Part shown: positions 42,524 through 51,507 of the stretch, piece after piece
Position numbering within the stretch: the stretch's first letter is position 1
Layout of the letters: each line of letters opens with the position of its first letter
DNA from: a candidate division Zixibacteria bacterium SM23_81
GTDB lineage: Bacteria; SM23-81
Direction: 5' to 3'
DNA: 64,000 nucleotides
Assembly (NCBI GenBank): GCA_001304015.1
Contig: LJUY01000005.1
Location: forward strand, 24,072-88,071
Translations under genes and position numbers: made by a program
Notes under the pieces: model-generated
Told to the model about the DNA's origin: nothing
The model's input: only the letters and a program-made list of their open reading frames with translations
Database searches by the model: none

Positions 42524-43887
42524 CCGTCTCCTCTCTTTCCTATATTTTTGGAATCCTTCCTGTGCTCCAGCTCCGTCAGGAAATCGGTCAACACCTGCTT
42601 TATATCAGGCTTGCCAATCTCCTCGAGCTCATAACGGACCCGAGCTGTGGGCTTGTCGATTTTGATGACTCGAGTTAGATCTATGGGCGTTGCGCTAACC
42701 ACCACATCACAATCCACAGCGGCGATGGTTTGCTCCAAATCCCTCACCTGTTCGCGGCTGTAACCCATGGCTGGCAGCACAGGTCCGATATCGGGATAGA
42801 TGTGAAAAGTTTCCTGAAGAGTGCCCACGATGTAAGGATGGGGGTCCACAATCTCGCTGGCTCCATATTCGCGGGCAGCCACAGTGCCGGCACCGAACTC
42901 CATGCCACCGTGGGTCAAAGTGGGGCCGTCTTCCACCACTAAGGCCCGCTTGCCGGCGATAATCTCGGGACGGTCGACGCTGATGGGTGAGGAGGCGTTG
43001 ACGATGATGGCCTCTGGATTCACCGACCGGGCGTTTTGCTTGACTATCTCGATATCCTCAAATCTGGCGGTATTTTGTTTGTTCACCAAGATGACATCTG
43101 CCATCCTCAGGTTGGTGTGGCCGGGATAATAACCCAGTTCATGTCCGGGTCGCAAGGGGTCTACCAAGACGATGAACAGGTCGGGGCGAAAGAAGGGAAA
43201 ATCGTTATTGCCTCCATCCCAGACGATGAGCTCAGCCTCCTTCTCGGCTTCCCGTAAAATCATCCCATAATCCACACCAGCGAAAACCACATTACCCCGG
43301 TCGATATGGGGCTCATATTCCTCCCGCTCCTCAACGGTGCAATGGTATCGCTCCAGATCCTCATACGTGGCAAAACGCTGGACCTTTTGTTCGGCCAAAT
43401 TACCATAGGGCATGGGATGTCTCACGACTACCACCCTTTTTCCCATCTCCTTCAGGATATCACACACTCGGCGTGTGGTCTGGCTTTTGCCACATCCCGT
43501 TCGGACGGCCCCCACTGCGATCACTGGCCTGGAACTGGCCAGCATGGTGACTCTGGTACCCAACAGGGAAAAATCGGCTCCCCAGATCATCACCTGGCTG
43601 GCCTTATACATGACGTAGTGCTGAGATACATCGCTATAGGCGAAAACCACCTGTTGGACATCGTGTTTTCGAATGAGGCGAGGCAGCTCATCTTCGGGCA
43701 AAATGGGAATGCCCTCGGGATAGAGGGATCCGGCCAGTTCCGGTGGATATCTCCGTGCCTCGATGTCGGGTATCTGAGCGGCGGTGAAAGCCACTACCTG
43801 GTACCGTCGGTCGTCACGAAAACGAACGTTGAAATTATGGAAATCGCGCCCGGCGGCTCCCATGATGATCACTTTAATCTTTTCCAT
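42520..43887 (-). CDS. Cyclic 2,3-diphosphoglycerate synthetase-like GTPase
   Basis: 455 residues. N-terminal MEKIKVIIMGAAGRDFHNFN, the signature of proteins annotated as cyclic 2,3-diphosphoglycerate synthetase or related P-loop GTPase. P-loop GAVRTGCGKSQTTRRV near residue 125, VWDGGNNDFPFFRPDL near 225, VLVNKQNTARFEDI near 265. True cDPG synthetase has been characterised in thermophilic methanogens; bacterial homologues are of unknown role, so I do not assign the reaction. Head of an operon with sucC. Confidence 0.78.
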   Translation of the reverse strand: MEKIKVIIMGAAGRDFHNFNVRFRDDRRYQVVAFTAAQIPDIEARRYPPELAGSLYPEGIPILPEDELPRLIRKHDVQQVVFAYSDVSQHYVMYKASQVMIWGADFSLLGTRVTMLASSRPVIAVGAVRTGCGKSQTTRRVCDILKEMGKRVVVVRHPMPYGNLAEQKVQRFATYEDLERYHCTVEEREEYEPHIDRGNVVFAGVDYGMILREAEKEAELIVWDGGNNDFPFFRPDLFIVLVDPLRPGHELGYYPGHTNLRMADVILVNKQNTARFEDIEIVKQNARSVNPEAIIVNASSPISVDRPEIIAGKRALVVEDGPTLTHGGMEFGAGTVAAREYGASEIVDPHPYIVGTLQETFHIYPDIGPVLPAMGYSREQVRDLEQTIAAVDCDVVVSATPIDLTRVIKIDKPTARVRYELEEIGKPDIKQVLTDFLTELEHRKDSKNIGKRGDG

Positions 43888-43969
43888 GCGGACCTCGGGG
43901 TAATTGCTGCTGAGATAGATGTTGGATATCCTGGATTAGAGCCATGCGCAAGAAACCTTTGCTGTGTTG

Positions 43970-44145
43970 CATGGAAATATCGAGATTCGAGAATCGCAAA
44001 GGCTAAAATGCGGAGACTGGAGACTAGGGGGCGCGAAAAGCATCCTCCAGCATCCAGCATCTAGTGTCCAGCATCCACACAAGCTTCCACAACCATAAAC
44101 AAGTTTCCAGCCTCTCTTGCCTCTTGCTTTCTTCTGCCTGCCTCC
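43970..44145 (-). repeat. Degenerate intergenic repeat region
   Basis: Between the GTPase-like gene and the aldehyde dehydrogenase gene. GAATCGCAAAGGCTAAAA (about 43990) matches the element at 24254-24271. It is followed by GAGACTGGAGACTAGG and four near-copies of CCAGCATC at 44047-44075, then TGCCTCTTGC/CTGCCTGCCTCC. No gene visible. Confidence 0.55.
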
Positions 44146-44148
44146 TGC

Positions 44149-45699
44149 TCAACCAACGAACTCCGAGATGGACTTGGCCTGAGTATACAGCAGCAGATAA
44201 TCTCGACCCCCGGCCTTGGAATCCGTTCCGGACATGTTAAAGCCACCGAAGGGATGAACCCCCACCAGAGCACCGGTACATTTGCGATTGATGTAAAGAT
44301 TACCACAGTGGAAGACCCTCTTGGCCTTCTCGATTTTGTCCCTGTTATCGGAGTAAACGGCTCCCGTCAAACCGTACTCGCTGTCGTTGGCGATCTCCAG
44401 GGCATGATCAAAGTCCCGGACCTTGATGACTGCCAGAACAGGTCCGAAGATCTCTTCCTGGGAGATCCTGGCCCGGGAATCCACGTCTGCGATGATGGTA
44501 GGCTGGATGAAGAAACCGTTGCCAACCGCCGGGCCGCCGCCACAGACCAGCCGCCCTTCCTTTTTGCCGATTTCGATGTAATCGAGTATGGACTCCATGG
44601 CCCTCTGGTTGATCACCGGGCCCATGTAATTCTCCTGGTGGATCACAGGGCCAACTGTGATGGCCTGGGCTTTTTCCCGGAGCAGGTCCAAAAGCTGATC
44701 GTACACCTGTGCCACCACGATGGCTCGGGAGCAAGCCGAGCATTTCTGGCCTTGGAATCCAAAGGCTGAGGCGATAACGCCCTGCGCGGCTTTCTCCAGA
44801 TCGGTCTCATGGTCCACGATAATGGCATCCTTGCCCCCCATTTCAGCTACGACGCGCTTAATCCAGATCTGACCAGGGGCCGTCTTGGCGGCCAGTTCTA
44901 CAATGCCCAAACCTACTTCTTTCGATCCTGTGAAGGAGATGAACCGAGTCTTGGCGTGACCCACCAGGGTGTCCCCGACGGAGGCACCGCTGCCCGTGAG
45001 GAAGTTGACCACTCCGGGCGGCAGACCGATCTCCTCGAGAATCTCCATGAACTTGGCCCCCATAGTGGGAGAATCGCTTGATGGTTTCAAAACCACGGTA
45101 TTGCCAGCTACAAAGGCGGCCGATGTCATGCCCACCAAGATGGCCAGTGGAAAATTCCAGGGCGGAATGACCACACCCACTCCCAAGGGGATATACACCA
45201 ACTCGCTTTTCTCAGTGGGAATTCTTGTCAGGGGCTGATCACCGGCCAGGCGGAGCATCTCCCGTCCGTAGAACTCCAGAAAATCGATGGCCTCGGCCAC
45301 GTCGGCATCGGCCTCCAGCCAATTCTTGCCCTCTTCCAGGATCATCCAGGCATCAAGCTCCAATCTGCGGCGGCGCATCACCTCCGCTGCCCGGAACAGG
45401 TAACCGGCACGCTCGGTGGGCTGCACCCGACGCCAGGTCTCGAAAGTCTGGTAGGCCTTTTGGACGGCTGCCTCAGCCTCTTTGGGTGTGCCTTTCTGGA
45501 AGACACCCACCACCTGACCCCTTTCCGAGGGATTGTAGGATGAAAACTTCTCGACGGTTTTCACCCTCTGGGACCCGATAACGAGGTCATATTCTTCGCC
45601 CAGTTGGTTGGAGATTGATTTTAGGGCTACCTGCATCTTGCGCTGATTCTCTGGCGTGCTGAAATCGGTATATGGCTCATTTTTAAACTCAGAAACCAT
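44149..45699 (-). CDS. Aldehyde dehydrogenase, 1-pyrroline-5-carboxylate dehydrogenase type
   Basis: 516 residues from the ATG at 45699 (GGAGG six bases upstream). ALDH superfamily with IPPWNFPLAILVGMTSAAF, FTGSKEVGLGI, the general base in VAEMGGKDAIIVD, and catalytic Cys in FGFQGQKCSACSR. NxxSEYGLTGAVYS and VHPFGGFNMSGTDSKAGG near the C-terminus match P5C dehydrogenase of the RocA/PruA group (oxidation of glutamate semialdehyde to glutamate). No proline dehydrogenase gene is adjacent, so it might act in arginine or ornithine breakdown instead. Single gene behind its own promoter. Confidence 0.87.
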   Translation of the reverse strand: MVSEFKNEPYTDFSTPENQRKMQVALKSISNQLGEEYDLVIGSQRVKTVEKFSSYNPSERGQVVGVFQKGTPKEAEAAVQKAYQTFETWRRVQPTERAGYLFRAAEVMRRRRLELDAWMILEEGKNWLEADADVAEAIDFLEFYGREMLRLAGDQPLTRIPTEKSELVYIPLGVGVVIPPWNFPLAILVGMTSAAFVAGNTVVLKPSSDSPTMGAKFMEILEEIGLPPGVVNFLTGSGASVGDTLVGHAKTRFISFTGSKEVGLGIVELAAKTAPGQIWIKRVVAEMGGKDAIIVDHETDLEKAAQGVIASAFGFQGQKCSACSRAIVVAQVYDQLLDLLREKAQAITVGPVIHQENYMGPVINQRAMESILDYIEIGKKEGRLVCGGGPAVGNGFFIQPTIIADVDSRARISQEEIFGPVLAVIKVRDFDHALEIANDSEYGLTGAVYSDNRDKIEKAKRVFHCGNLYINRKCTGALVGVHPFGGFNMSGTDSKAGGRDYLLLYTQAKSISEFVG

Positions 45700-45782
45700 G
45701 GCAACCTCCACCTTCTTTTGACATCAAATTTGGAAACGAAGCTGCTGAACAAGAGATTGTGAATATTTTCACAGACGTATTC

Positions 45783-45811
45783 AATATAGAAGAATGCGAC
45801 TGGTTTGTCAA
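45783..45811 (-). promoter_or_regulatory. Sigma-70-like promoter of the P5C dehydrogenase gene
   Basis: TTGACA at 45811-45806, 17-base spacer, TATATT at 45788-45783, giving a leader of about 77 bases. Between it and the transketolase stop (45812-45919) only an AT-rich hairpin AGCTTTT/AAAAGCT at 45894-45910 is visible. Confidence 0.75.
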
Positions 45812-45919
45812 CCCTATTTTCCAATCCTCGAGCAAATTACAACTTATTACCTACCAGCTTATTATATGCATCCACGATTTGCTTTCGGTTGAATAGCTTT
45901 TCTAAAAAGCTTATGGGCT

Positions 45920-47947
45920 TCAACCAGAAGGATGTTTTTTTCTGAAATCCACCAACTCTTTGGCCAGCTGAGCGATGTGCTCTCCGCTGACCTCAAATTC
46001 CTTGATCAGCTCCCAGGGCTCACCGGACTCGCCAAAGCGATCTTTGACTCCAATCATGCCCATCAATATGGGCTTGCCATAGAGCTCCTTGGATTGGGCG
46101 ATGGCGGCGCTGATCCAATTCCCGAAACCTCCCATCTGATGCTCCTCGGCGCTGATCACCAGCCCAGTTTCCAAGGCTGCCCGAATCACGGACTCCTTAT
46201 CCAAGGGTTTCACGGTGTGCATGTCGATGACTCTTGACTCGAAACCGAAGTCCTCCTTAAGGATGTACGCAGCCCGCATGGCTTCAGGTACCTCCGGACC
46301 GCAGGCGACGATAGCCAAGTCCTCACCTTCGGAGCGATAGGCTGAGGCGAGAAACCACTCGAAGGCGTCAATGAAGTTATCCTGTTTGCCCCGATAGCGG
46401 ATCACGTTGGCCACACCCCACTTGTAGGGGGTCTGCGGCGTGGTCACCACCGGTGTGGCTTCCCGAGCAAACCGAACATACTTGGGTCCCTGGACTTGAA
46501 ATAACAGGTGCTCACAGGCTCTTCTGGTCTCTATGGAGTCGCAGGGCACCTCCACGTGCATGTTGGGCAGGCCACACATCTGGAACAGCTCCTCCAGGGC
46601 CTGATGGGTGGCACCATCCGGCCCCACAGACACGCCGCCGTGGGCCCCTGCTATGAAAACGTTGAAATTTCCATAGCAGACGGTGGTCCGCAGCTGATCG
46701 AGATTCCGGCCTGAGGCGAAGACGCCGTAAGTGCCGAAAACGGGCAACTTCCCTTCCTTGGCGAGACCAGCAGCCACCCCGGTGGCGCTCTGCTCCGCGA
46801 TACCCATGCTGAAAAAACGACCTTTGCGCTCGGGATGTTTTTCGTGGAAGTTGCTGATGGTGATGGAGCCGGAGATGTCCGCGCCTAGGCAGACAACGCG
46901 CTCGTCGTGGCCCAATTCCTCAAGAGTTCGCCCAAAGCCTTTGCGGGTGGGATCCATCTTCACCTTCATGCCCGTGCTACGGTTCCAAAAATAATCCCGG
47001 CTGAACTTGGGCTGTTTGGCATCGAGTTTTCTGTCCACCTCTGCCTGATAGTCTTCGGCCCAATTGGTAAGCCCCTCCAAGTCCAGCTTGCCTGCTAAGC
47101 CCATCTGCTCCAAGGCCACATCTCGCTGCTCGCAGACGGGAGCCTTGCCATGCCAGCCAGCCACGTTCTCCATGAAGTCAACACCCCGCCCCTTGGTGGT
47201 GTGAGCTACGATCACAGTGGGTTTGCCCTTGTAGGCCTTAGCCTTTTGGAAAGCTTTGAGGATTTCCTTCATATTATGACCGTCAATCTCGATGACGTTC
47301 CAACGAAAACTTTTATACTTGTCCACGATGGGATCGACATTCATCACGTCCTCAACCCAACCGTCTATCTGGAGCCGGTTCTTATCCAGGATATTAATCA
47401 AATTATCCAGCTTGTAATGGCCGGCCTCCATAATGGCCTCCCAGATTTGTCCCTCCTGGTGCTCGCCATCTCCTGTGAGAGCGTAGACAGTGTAATTTTT
47501 TTTGTCCAGTTTGCCCGCCAGCGCGATGCCCACAGCGATGCTCAGCCCCTGGCCCAAAGAGCCCGTGGAGGCCTCAACGCCCGGCAGCTTTAACCAATGG
47601 GGATGTCCCTGGAAGGGGCTGTAGAGCTTACGCAGCTTGACCACTTCCCGGACATCATAGTATCCGGCCATTCCCAATCCCAGGTACAGGGCTGGAGCCT
47701 TATGTCCGGTAGACCAAATGATTCGGTCTCGGCCATCCCAAAAGGGATCCTGGGGGTCGTGGTTGGCCACGTGCAAGTAAAGGGCTGCGGTGATATCCAT
47801 AATGGACAACGTACCCCCCGAGTGGCCGGATCCCGCGGCGCAGAGAGCGACCATGTTGTAACCGCGCATTAACTGGGAGGCCTCTTCCAGCTCCTCGGGG
47901 GTATACCTTTTGCGTACCTTCCCCGTTTTTGAATCGACGATGGGCAT
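45920..47947 (-). CDS. tkt: Transketolase (full length)
   Basis: 675 residues; N- and C-terminal halves are in one chain. TPP region ALTGDGEHQEGQIWEAIMEA, IIWSTGHKAPALYLGLG, HPHWLKLPGVEASTGSLGQG. The pyrimidine half has SGSITISNFHEKHPERKGRFF and GIAEQSATGVAAGLA. Ribosome site GGAGGAGAT before the ATG at 47947. Non-oxidative pentose phosphate pathway; the split TktAB form would be about half as long per gene. Stands alone between two intergenic gaps. Confidence 0.93.
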   Translation of the reverse strand: MPIVDSKTGKVRKRYTPEELEEASQLMRGYNMVALCAAGSGHSGGTLSIMDITAALYLHVANHDPQDPFWDGRDRIIWSTGHKAPALYLGLGMAGYYDVREVVKLRKLYSPFQGHPHWLKLPGVEASTGSLGQGLSIAVGIALAGKLDKKNYTVYALTGDGEHQEGQIWEAIMEAGHYKLDNLINILDKNRLQIDGWVEDVMNVDPIVDKYKSFRWNVIEIDGHNMKEILKAFQKAKAYKGKPTVIVAHTTKGRGVDFMENVAGWHGKAPVCEQRDVALEQMGLAGKLDLEGLTNWAEDYQAEVDRKLDAKQPKFSRDYFWNRSTGMKVKMDPTRKGFGRTLEELGHDERVVCLGADISGSITISNFHEKHPERKGRFFSMGIAEQSATGVAAGLAKEGKLPVFGTYGVFASGRNLDQLRTTVCYGNFNVFIAGAHGGVSVGPDGATHQALEELFQMCGLPNMHVEVPCDSIETRRACEHLLFQVQGPKYVRFAREATPVVTTPQTPYKWGVANVIRYRGKQDNFIDAFEWFLASAYRSEGEDLAIVACGPEVPEAMRAAYILKEDFGFESRVIDMHTVKPLDKESVIRAALETGLVISAEEHQMGGFGNWISAAIAQSKELYGKPILMGMIGVKDRFGESGEPWELIKEFEVSGEHIAQLAKELVDFRKKHPSG

Positions 47948-48038
47948 ATCTCCTCCCCTTCACTTTTTTCAGGAATCTTCAATCGCTTCTTTTTGAGCAT
48001 ATTATTCGCTCCTAAAAATCCCTTTTGCCTCGATGCCA

Positions 48039-48395
48039 CTACATCCCATCTAACAATCGTCTGGTGAGTATCCCAATGAGCATGGCACACAGTATGCTCG
48101 TCAGAGTGCCTATCAAGTAGTATTCGGCAAATTTTCGATCTTTTAGCTCCTCAAAACGAGCGATGGATTTGGCCGTAAATATCAGTGCGATAGACGAATA
48201 TTCCCCTATTAAAACGAGAGTCAAGACGAAAGTCCTCTCCAAGATCCCGATGAGTGCTCCAGCTCTTTTCAATCCGCCGTCGGGCAGTCGATACTGCCTT
48301 AAAATCAAGGTCACGACGAAATGCACCCCTGCTGCGGCTAGCAGGTACGAACCTAAATAGATCGCTATTTTAAGTGCAGAGTTTGATTGTATCAT
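48039..48395 (-). CDS. Small membrane protein of the SatD-linked type
   Basis: 118 residues from the ATG at 48395. Four hydrophobic segments: ALKIAIYLGSYLLAAAGVHF, AGALIGILERTFVLTLVLIG, SSIALIFTAKSIARF and EYYLIGTLTSILCAMLIGIL. The stretch AKSIARFEELKDRKFAEYYL matches the C-terminal part of membrane proteins (DUF3307-like) that are commonly encoded beside SatD. Only that part is present, so it is a short version. The five palindromes at 48409-48541 lie directly before it and probably control it. Confidence 0.68.
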   Translation of the reverse strand: MIQSNSALKIAIYLGSYLLAAAGVHFVVTLILRQYRLPDGGLKRAGALIGILERTFVLTLVLIGEYSSIALIFTAKSIARFEELKDRKFAEYYLIGTLTSILCAMLIGILTRRLLDGM

Positions 48396-48408
48396 CGTAT
48401 ATTGCGCA

Positions 48409-48541
48409 GTCAAGTGTTTTAACTTTACTTCTCATTTGTCAAGCCTTTTTACTTGACCCTCGCTTGTCAGGCATTTTTGCCTGACTTATCTTTGTCAGGC
48501 ATTTTTGCCTGACTTCCGTTTATCAGGCATTTTCACCTGAC
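48409..48541 (-). repeat. Five tandem palindromes, 28-29 bp period (probable operator array)
   Basis: Units of 20 bp at 48409, 48438, 48466, 48494 and 48522. Consensus GTCAGGC-N6-GCCTGAC; the two nearest the membrane-protein gene read GTCAAG/CTTGAC instead. Spacers are 8-9 bases. The starts are 29, 28, 28 and 28 bp apart, so the sites sit in a regular helical array. The inverted halves end in TTGAC or TGAC, so -35-like hexamers are embedded in them. Located between SatD and the small membrane protein. Confidence 0.85.
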
Positions 48542-48553
48542 TGTGTCCACAAC

Positions 48554-49216
48554 TTAAGACAGTTCTTTAAGTAACTTCTGTAGTAGGTTATTACCGTCAG
48601 CGATGACTTTCCAATTTGCAGCTATTAACACGTCAGATATCGACTGTTTTTTAAGACCAAAATGTTTTCCCAACTGCTCATAGGTATTATGAGAGTGGAG
48701 CCTGAAGTATTCCGCTATTTCCCGTTGCCGTTTGGTCCATGAGTTTTCCAAAACTTCAATAAAGTAGAGCACCATGTTAAGTGTGTCATCTGTCAGACAT
48801 GCTATGTCTGAGGATTTGATGAGAACTTTTTTGCCTTGTTTTTTACATAGCTGTAGGGCGTCTCTCGCTCTGTAAAATGCACTTCCCCTCATGCCCACTT
48901 CTGCATCCAGGAGTTTTTCCACAGCGCCAATACCTAGGCCGCAGTAGATGTCCACTGGCATTTTGCCTCTTATGAAATGCAGCAGCTCGATCGCTCTGTC
49001 AGGATTTTTGATCGCCCCTTGAAATTCATCTCCCACTGTCGGTGCCAGACGCACAACGAGAACGTCGGAAAACCTCTCGTTGGTCTCCTCAAGTGCTCTT
49101 TTGAGTTCGCTGAAAATCTGCTCCCAATTGTCCAAGTCTCTGGATCTTTTGATATCTCCTATGATCACACAATTGCGTAATTCTCGTTTTTCTCCTCTTC
49201 TGGGCTCGTCTTTCAT
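48554..49216 (-). CDS. SatD-family protein with C-terminal helix-turn-helix
   Basis: 220 residues. N-terminal part NCVIIGDIKRSRDLDNWEQI, VVRLAPTVGDEFQGAIKNP and YCGLGIGAVEKLL is the SatD fold (related to nucleotide-cyclase-like proteins). C-terminal 60 residues, SWTKRQREIAEYFRLHSHNT and HFGLKKQSISDVLIAANWKV, form a sigma-factor-like or HTH segment that should bind DNA. It is the obvious candidate to bind the palindrome array just downstream. SatD proteins lack an established function. Confidence 0.75.
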   Translation of the reverse strand: MKDEPRRGEKRELRNCVIIGDIKRSRDLDNWEQIFSELKRALEETNERFSDVLVVRLAPTVGDEFQGAIKNPDRAIELLHFIRGKMPVDIYCGLGIGAVEKLLDAEVGMRGSAFYRARDALQLCKKQGKKVLIKSSDIACLTDDTLNMVLYFIEVLENSWTKRQREIAEYFRLHSHNTYEQLGKHFGLKKQSISDVLIAANWKVIADGNNLLQKLLKELS

Positions 49217-49318
49217 TTATCTTTCCCCCCCTTCCACACAATCCTTCCTCTATTTTTGCCTATACTGCTTGTGACGCAGATGCCCCCATTTTTCGAAAGG
49301 TGCACTACATATGAGCCC

Positions 49319-50416
49319 TTACTCCCCGAAGCAGATGCCCATGGCTTTGGTGGCGACGATCAAGGGATGATTCAACGGAACCAACTTCTGCTTAGCGACA
49401 GCTTTGGCGATCTTCACAGAAAGAATCCGGTTACCTTTCAGGGCCACCATGTCTCCAAAGCGCCTCTTCATAACAAAATCCACGGCCGCGCAGCCCAGGC
49501 GCGTGGCCAGGATACGGTCACAGGGAACGGGGGAGCCTCCCCGCTGCAGATGGCCCAGGACGGTCACCCGGCACTCCAGTCCCGTTTTCTCTTCAATGGC
49601 CAAAGCCAGCTTCCGACAAACGCCCCCCAGCCGCCAGGGATCCGTGCTTTCCTCGACGATCCTATCCACCACCAGTTCTCCCCCCCTGGGCTTAGCGCCC
49701 TCGGCCACCACGATGATGCTGAATCGCTTGCCCTTCTTGCTTCGCTCTATCACCTTCTGACAGACCACCTCCAGGTCATAGGGTATCTCGGGAATCAGAA
49801 TCACATCCCCTCCGGAAGCCACTCCGGCCGCCAGGGCGATCCAACCTGCGTATCGCCCCATGGTCTCCACCAGCATCACTCGATGGTGAGACTGAGCCGT
49901 GGTATGGATCTTGTCGATGGCCTCGGTGGCGTTGAAGACGGCCGAGGCGTATCCGAAGGTCACGTCCGTCTCCGACAGGTCGTTGTCAATAGTCTTGGGC
50001 ACCCCCACCACCTCCATCCCCTTTTCGAAAAGCCCCTGGGCGATGGATAGAGATCCATCCCCACCTATAACGATGAGAGCAGCTAATCCTTGCTTTCGAT
50101 AATTCTCCATGACCTGGTCGGAAACGTCTTGAAAGCCCAGACCATCGGAATCCTTCTGAGGAAGCCGAAAGGGATCGGCCCTGTTTGAGGCGCCTAAAAT
50201 CGTGCCCCCAAGAGTGAGGATGCCCGAGACATCGTCGTAACTCAGGAGACGGTGTTTATCATGGATCAAACCCCAAAACCCATCCAGATAACCCACCACT
50301 TCCATCCCATATTTCATGATGGCCGTTTTGGTCACGGCCCGGATCACCGCGTTGATCCCAGGGCAATCTCCGCCCCCAGTCAAGACCCCAATTCGCTTGG
50401 TTTTTTTCTGATTCAC
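49319..50416 (-). CDS. pfkA: 6-phosphofructokinase
   Basis: 365 residues from the GTG at 50416 with GAGGAGG nine bases upstream; an open frame to a TTG at 50434 overlaps the previous stop. Motifs: RIGVLTGGGDCPGINAVIRA, VIGGDGSLSIAQ, VPKTIDNDLSETDVTFG, ETMGRYAGWIAL, GHLQRGGSPVPCDRI. GGDG at the position of E. coli G104 predicts ATP use. The lysine in PKTIDND (position of E. coli G124) is the residue found in PPi-type and group III enzymes, so the phosphoryl donor is not certain. Last gene of the eight-gene operon from 57.4 kb. Confidence 0.93.
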   Translation of the reverse strand: MNQKKTKRIGVLTGGGDCPGINAVIRAVTKTAIMKYGMEVVGYLDGFWGLIHDKHRLLSYDDVSGILTLGGTILGASNRADPFRLPQKDSDGLGFQDVSDQVMENYRKQGLAALIVIGGDGSLSIAQGLFEKGMEVVGVPKTIDNDLSETDVTFGYASAVFNATEAIDKIHTTAQSHHRVMLVETMGRYAGWIALAAGVASGGDVILIPEIPYDLEVVCQKVIERSKKGKRFSIIVVAEGAKPRGGELVVDRIVEESTDPWRLGGVCRKLALAIEEKTGLECRVTVLGHLQRGGSPVPCDRILATRLGCAAVDFVMKRRFGDMVALKGNRILSVKIAKAVAKQKLVPLNHPLIVATKAMGICFGE

Positions 50417-50430
50417 GACCTTTGGCCTCC

Positions 50431-51507
50431 TCAAACCTCCGCGTCCTCCAAAAGAGGACGCATGACGCTGACCTCCCTGTGGCCCACCAGGCCCAGGAAC
50501 TTGTTCACCATCTCCTCCTCCAATCTATCCTTTTGGGCCTCGCTCAGACCAGTGCCATCCAACCAGCCGCCGGCCATCATGTTATGACCTCCCGCTCGTC
50601 CTCTCCGACCCACCAACCTCTGGATCACGCGGCCAGCTTTTGCTTTCACGTTTGTGGTGCGAATGGACAGCACCAGTCTGTCGCCGTGTCTGGCTAGGCA
50701 CAGGGCCCAGGTGATCCTCTCCATCCGGACTAAAAGATCGGCCACTTCTGCCGCCAGCTCGGGGACCTTTACAGTCCCCAGCCGGGCCACGACCACATTT
50801 TTATAGGTGGCGGCGCCGAGCAGAGAGCGGTCCAGCACATTGAAATAGGATTTGGGCAGGCTGGGTCTCTGGATACGGGCCAGATGCTTCTTATTTGCCA
50901 GGGGAAACAGCGACAGATAGGCTCGGGTATCGGCTTCCCCCGCCTCTCTGCCCAAGGCTTGTGTCTCAGAGCTGATCGCGTAGAACAGGGCGGTGGCAAG
51001 GGGGGTTGGTATCTTGCACCCACACTCCTGGAGATACTCGGTGAGAATAGTCGCCACGGCTCCGTACTCCGGGCGCACGTCCACCAGAGGTGCTTTGGTG
51101 TCCCGTCGCAGGGGGTGATGGTCGATGACCACCGTGGGCTCCAGCTCCAGGGGAAGGGAATTATTGCCCGTTTTAGGCTGCGTGTCCACCAGGGCAATGT
51201 GGCGGTATCGCCGAAGGGGAATGCGGTGCACTGGGCTCATCTTAATCCTCAACAGGCGTAGCATGGCCCTGTTCTCCGCTCTGCCCACAATCCCTCCGTA
51301 ACTCACCGTGGATCTGATCCCGAATCGCTCCCAGACCAGATGCTTCAAAGCCACGGCCCCGGCAATGGAATCGGGATCGGGATTATCATGGGCCAGGATC
51401 AATAGGCGACGACAAGTCTTCAGAACCCTCTTGAGGTGGCCAAGAGCTCGCGCGGTTTCTGTATAATCAGAATCCATCGGTGATCTCTGGACATAGGCCA
51501 TGCTCAC
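50431..51507 (-). CDS. DHH-DHHA1 phosphoesterase (NrnA-like)
   Basis: 358 residues; GTG start at 51507 in a four-base overlap with the upstream stop. DHH motifs: LAHDNPDPDSIAGAVAL, ALVDTQPKTGN and VVIDHHPLRR. DHHA1 region ends in GRAGGHNMMAGG. Similar to NrnA and relatives that degrade short oligoribonucleotides, pAp or cyclic dinucleotides. It lies next to a TrkA-C protein, and the pairing with RCK-type domains suggests a link to nucleotide-controlled ion transport (inference). Confidence 0.82.
   Translation of the reverse strand: MSMAYVQRSPMDSDYTETARALGHLKRVLKTCRRLLILAHDNPDPDSIAGAVALKHLVWERFGIRSTVSYGGIVGRAENRAMLRLLRIKMSPVHRIPLRRYRHIALVDTQPKTGNNSLPLELEPTVVIDHHPLRRDTKAPLVDVRPEYGAVATILTEYLQECGCKIPTPLATALFYAISSETQALGREAGEADTRAYLSLFPLANKKHLARIQRPSLPKSYFNVLDRSLLGAATYKNVVVARLGTVKVPELAAEVADLLVRMERITWALCLARHGDRLVLSIRTTNVKAKAGRVIQRLVGRRGRAGGHNMMAGGWLDGTGLSEAQKDRLEEEMVNKFLGLVGHREVSVMRPLLEDAEV

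Noticed and set aside
48409-48541. Could the 28-bp repeats be a CRISPR array?
   Set aside because: Repeat units are full palindromes of 20 bp with 8-9-base spacers, far too short for spacers, and no cas genes are present.
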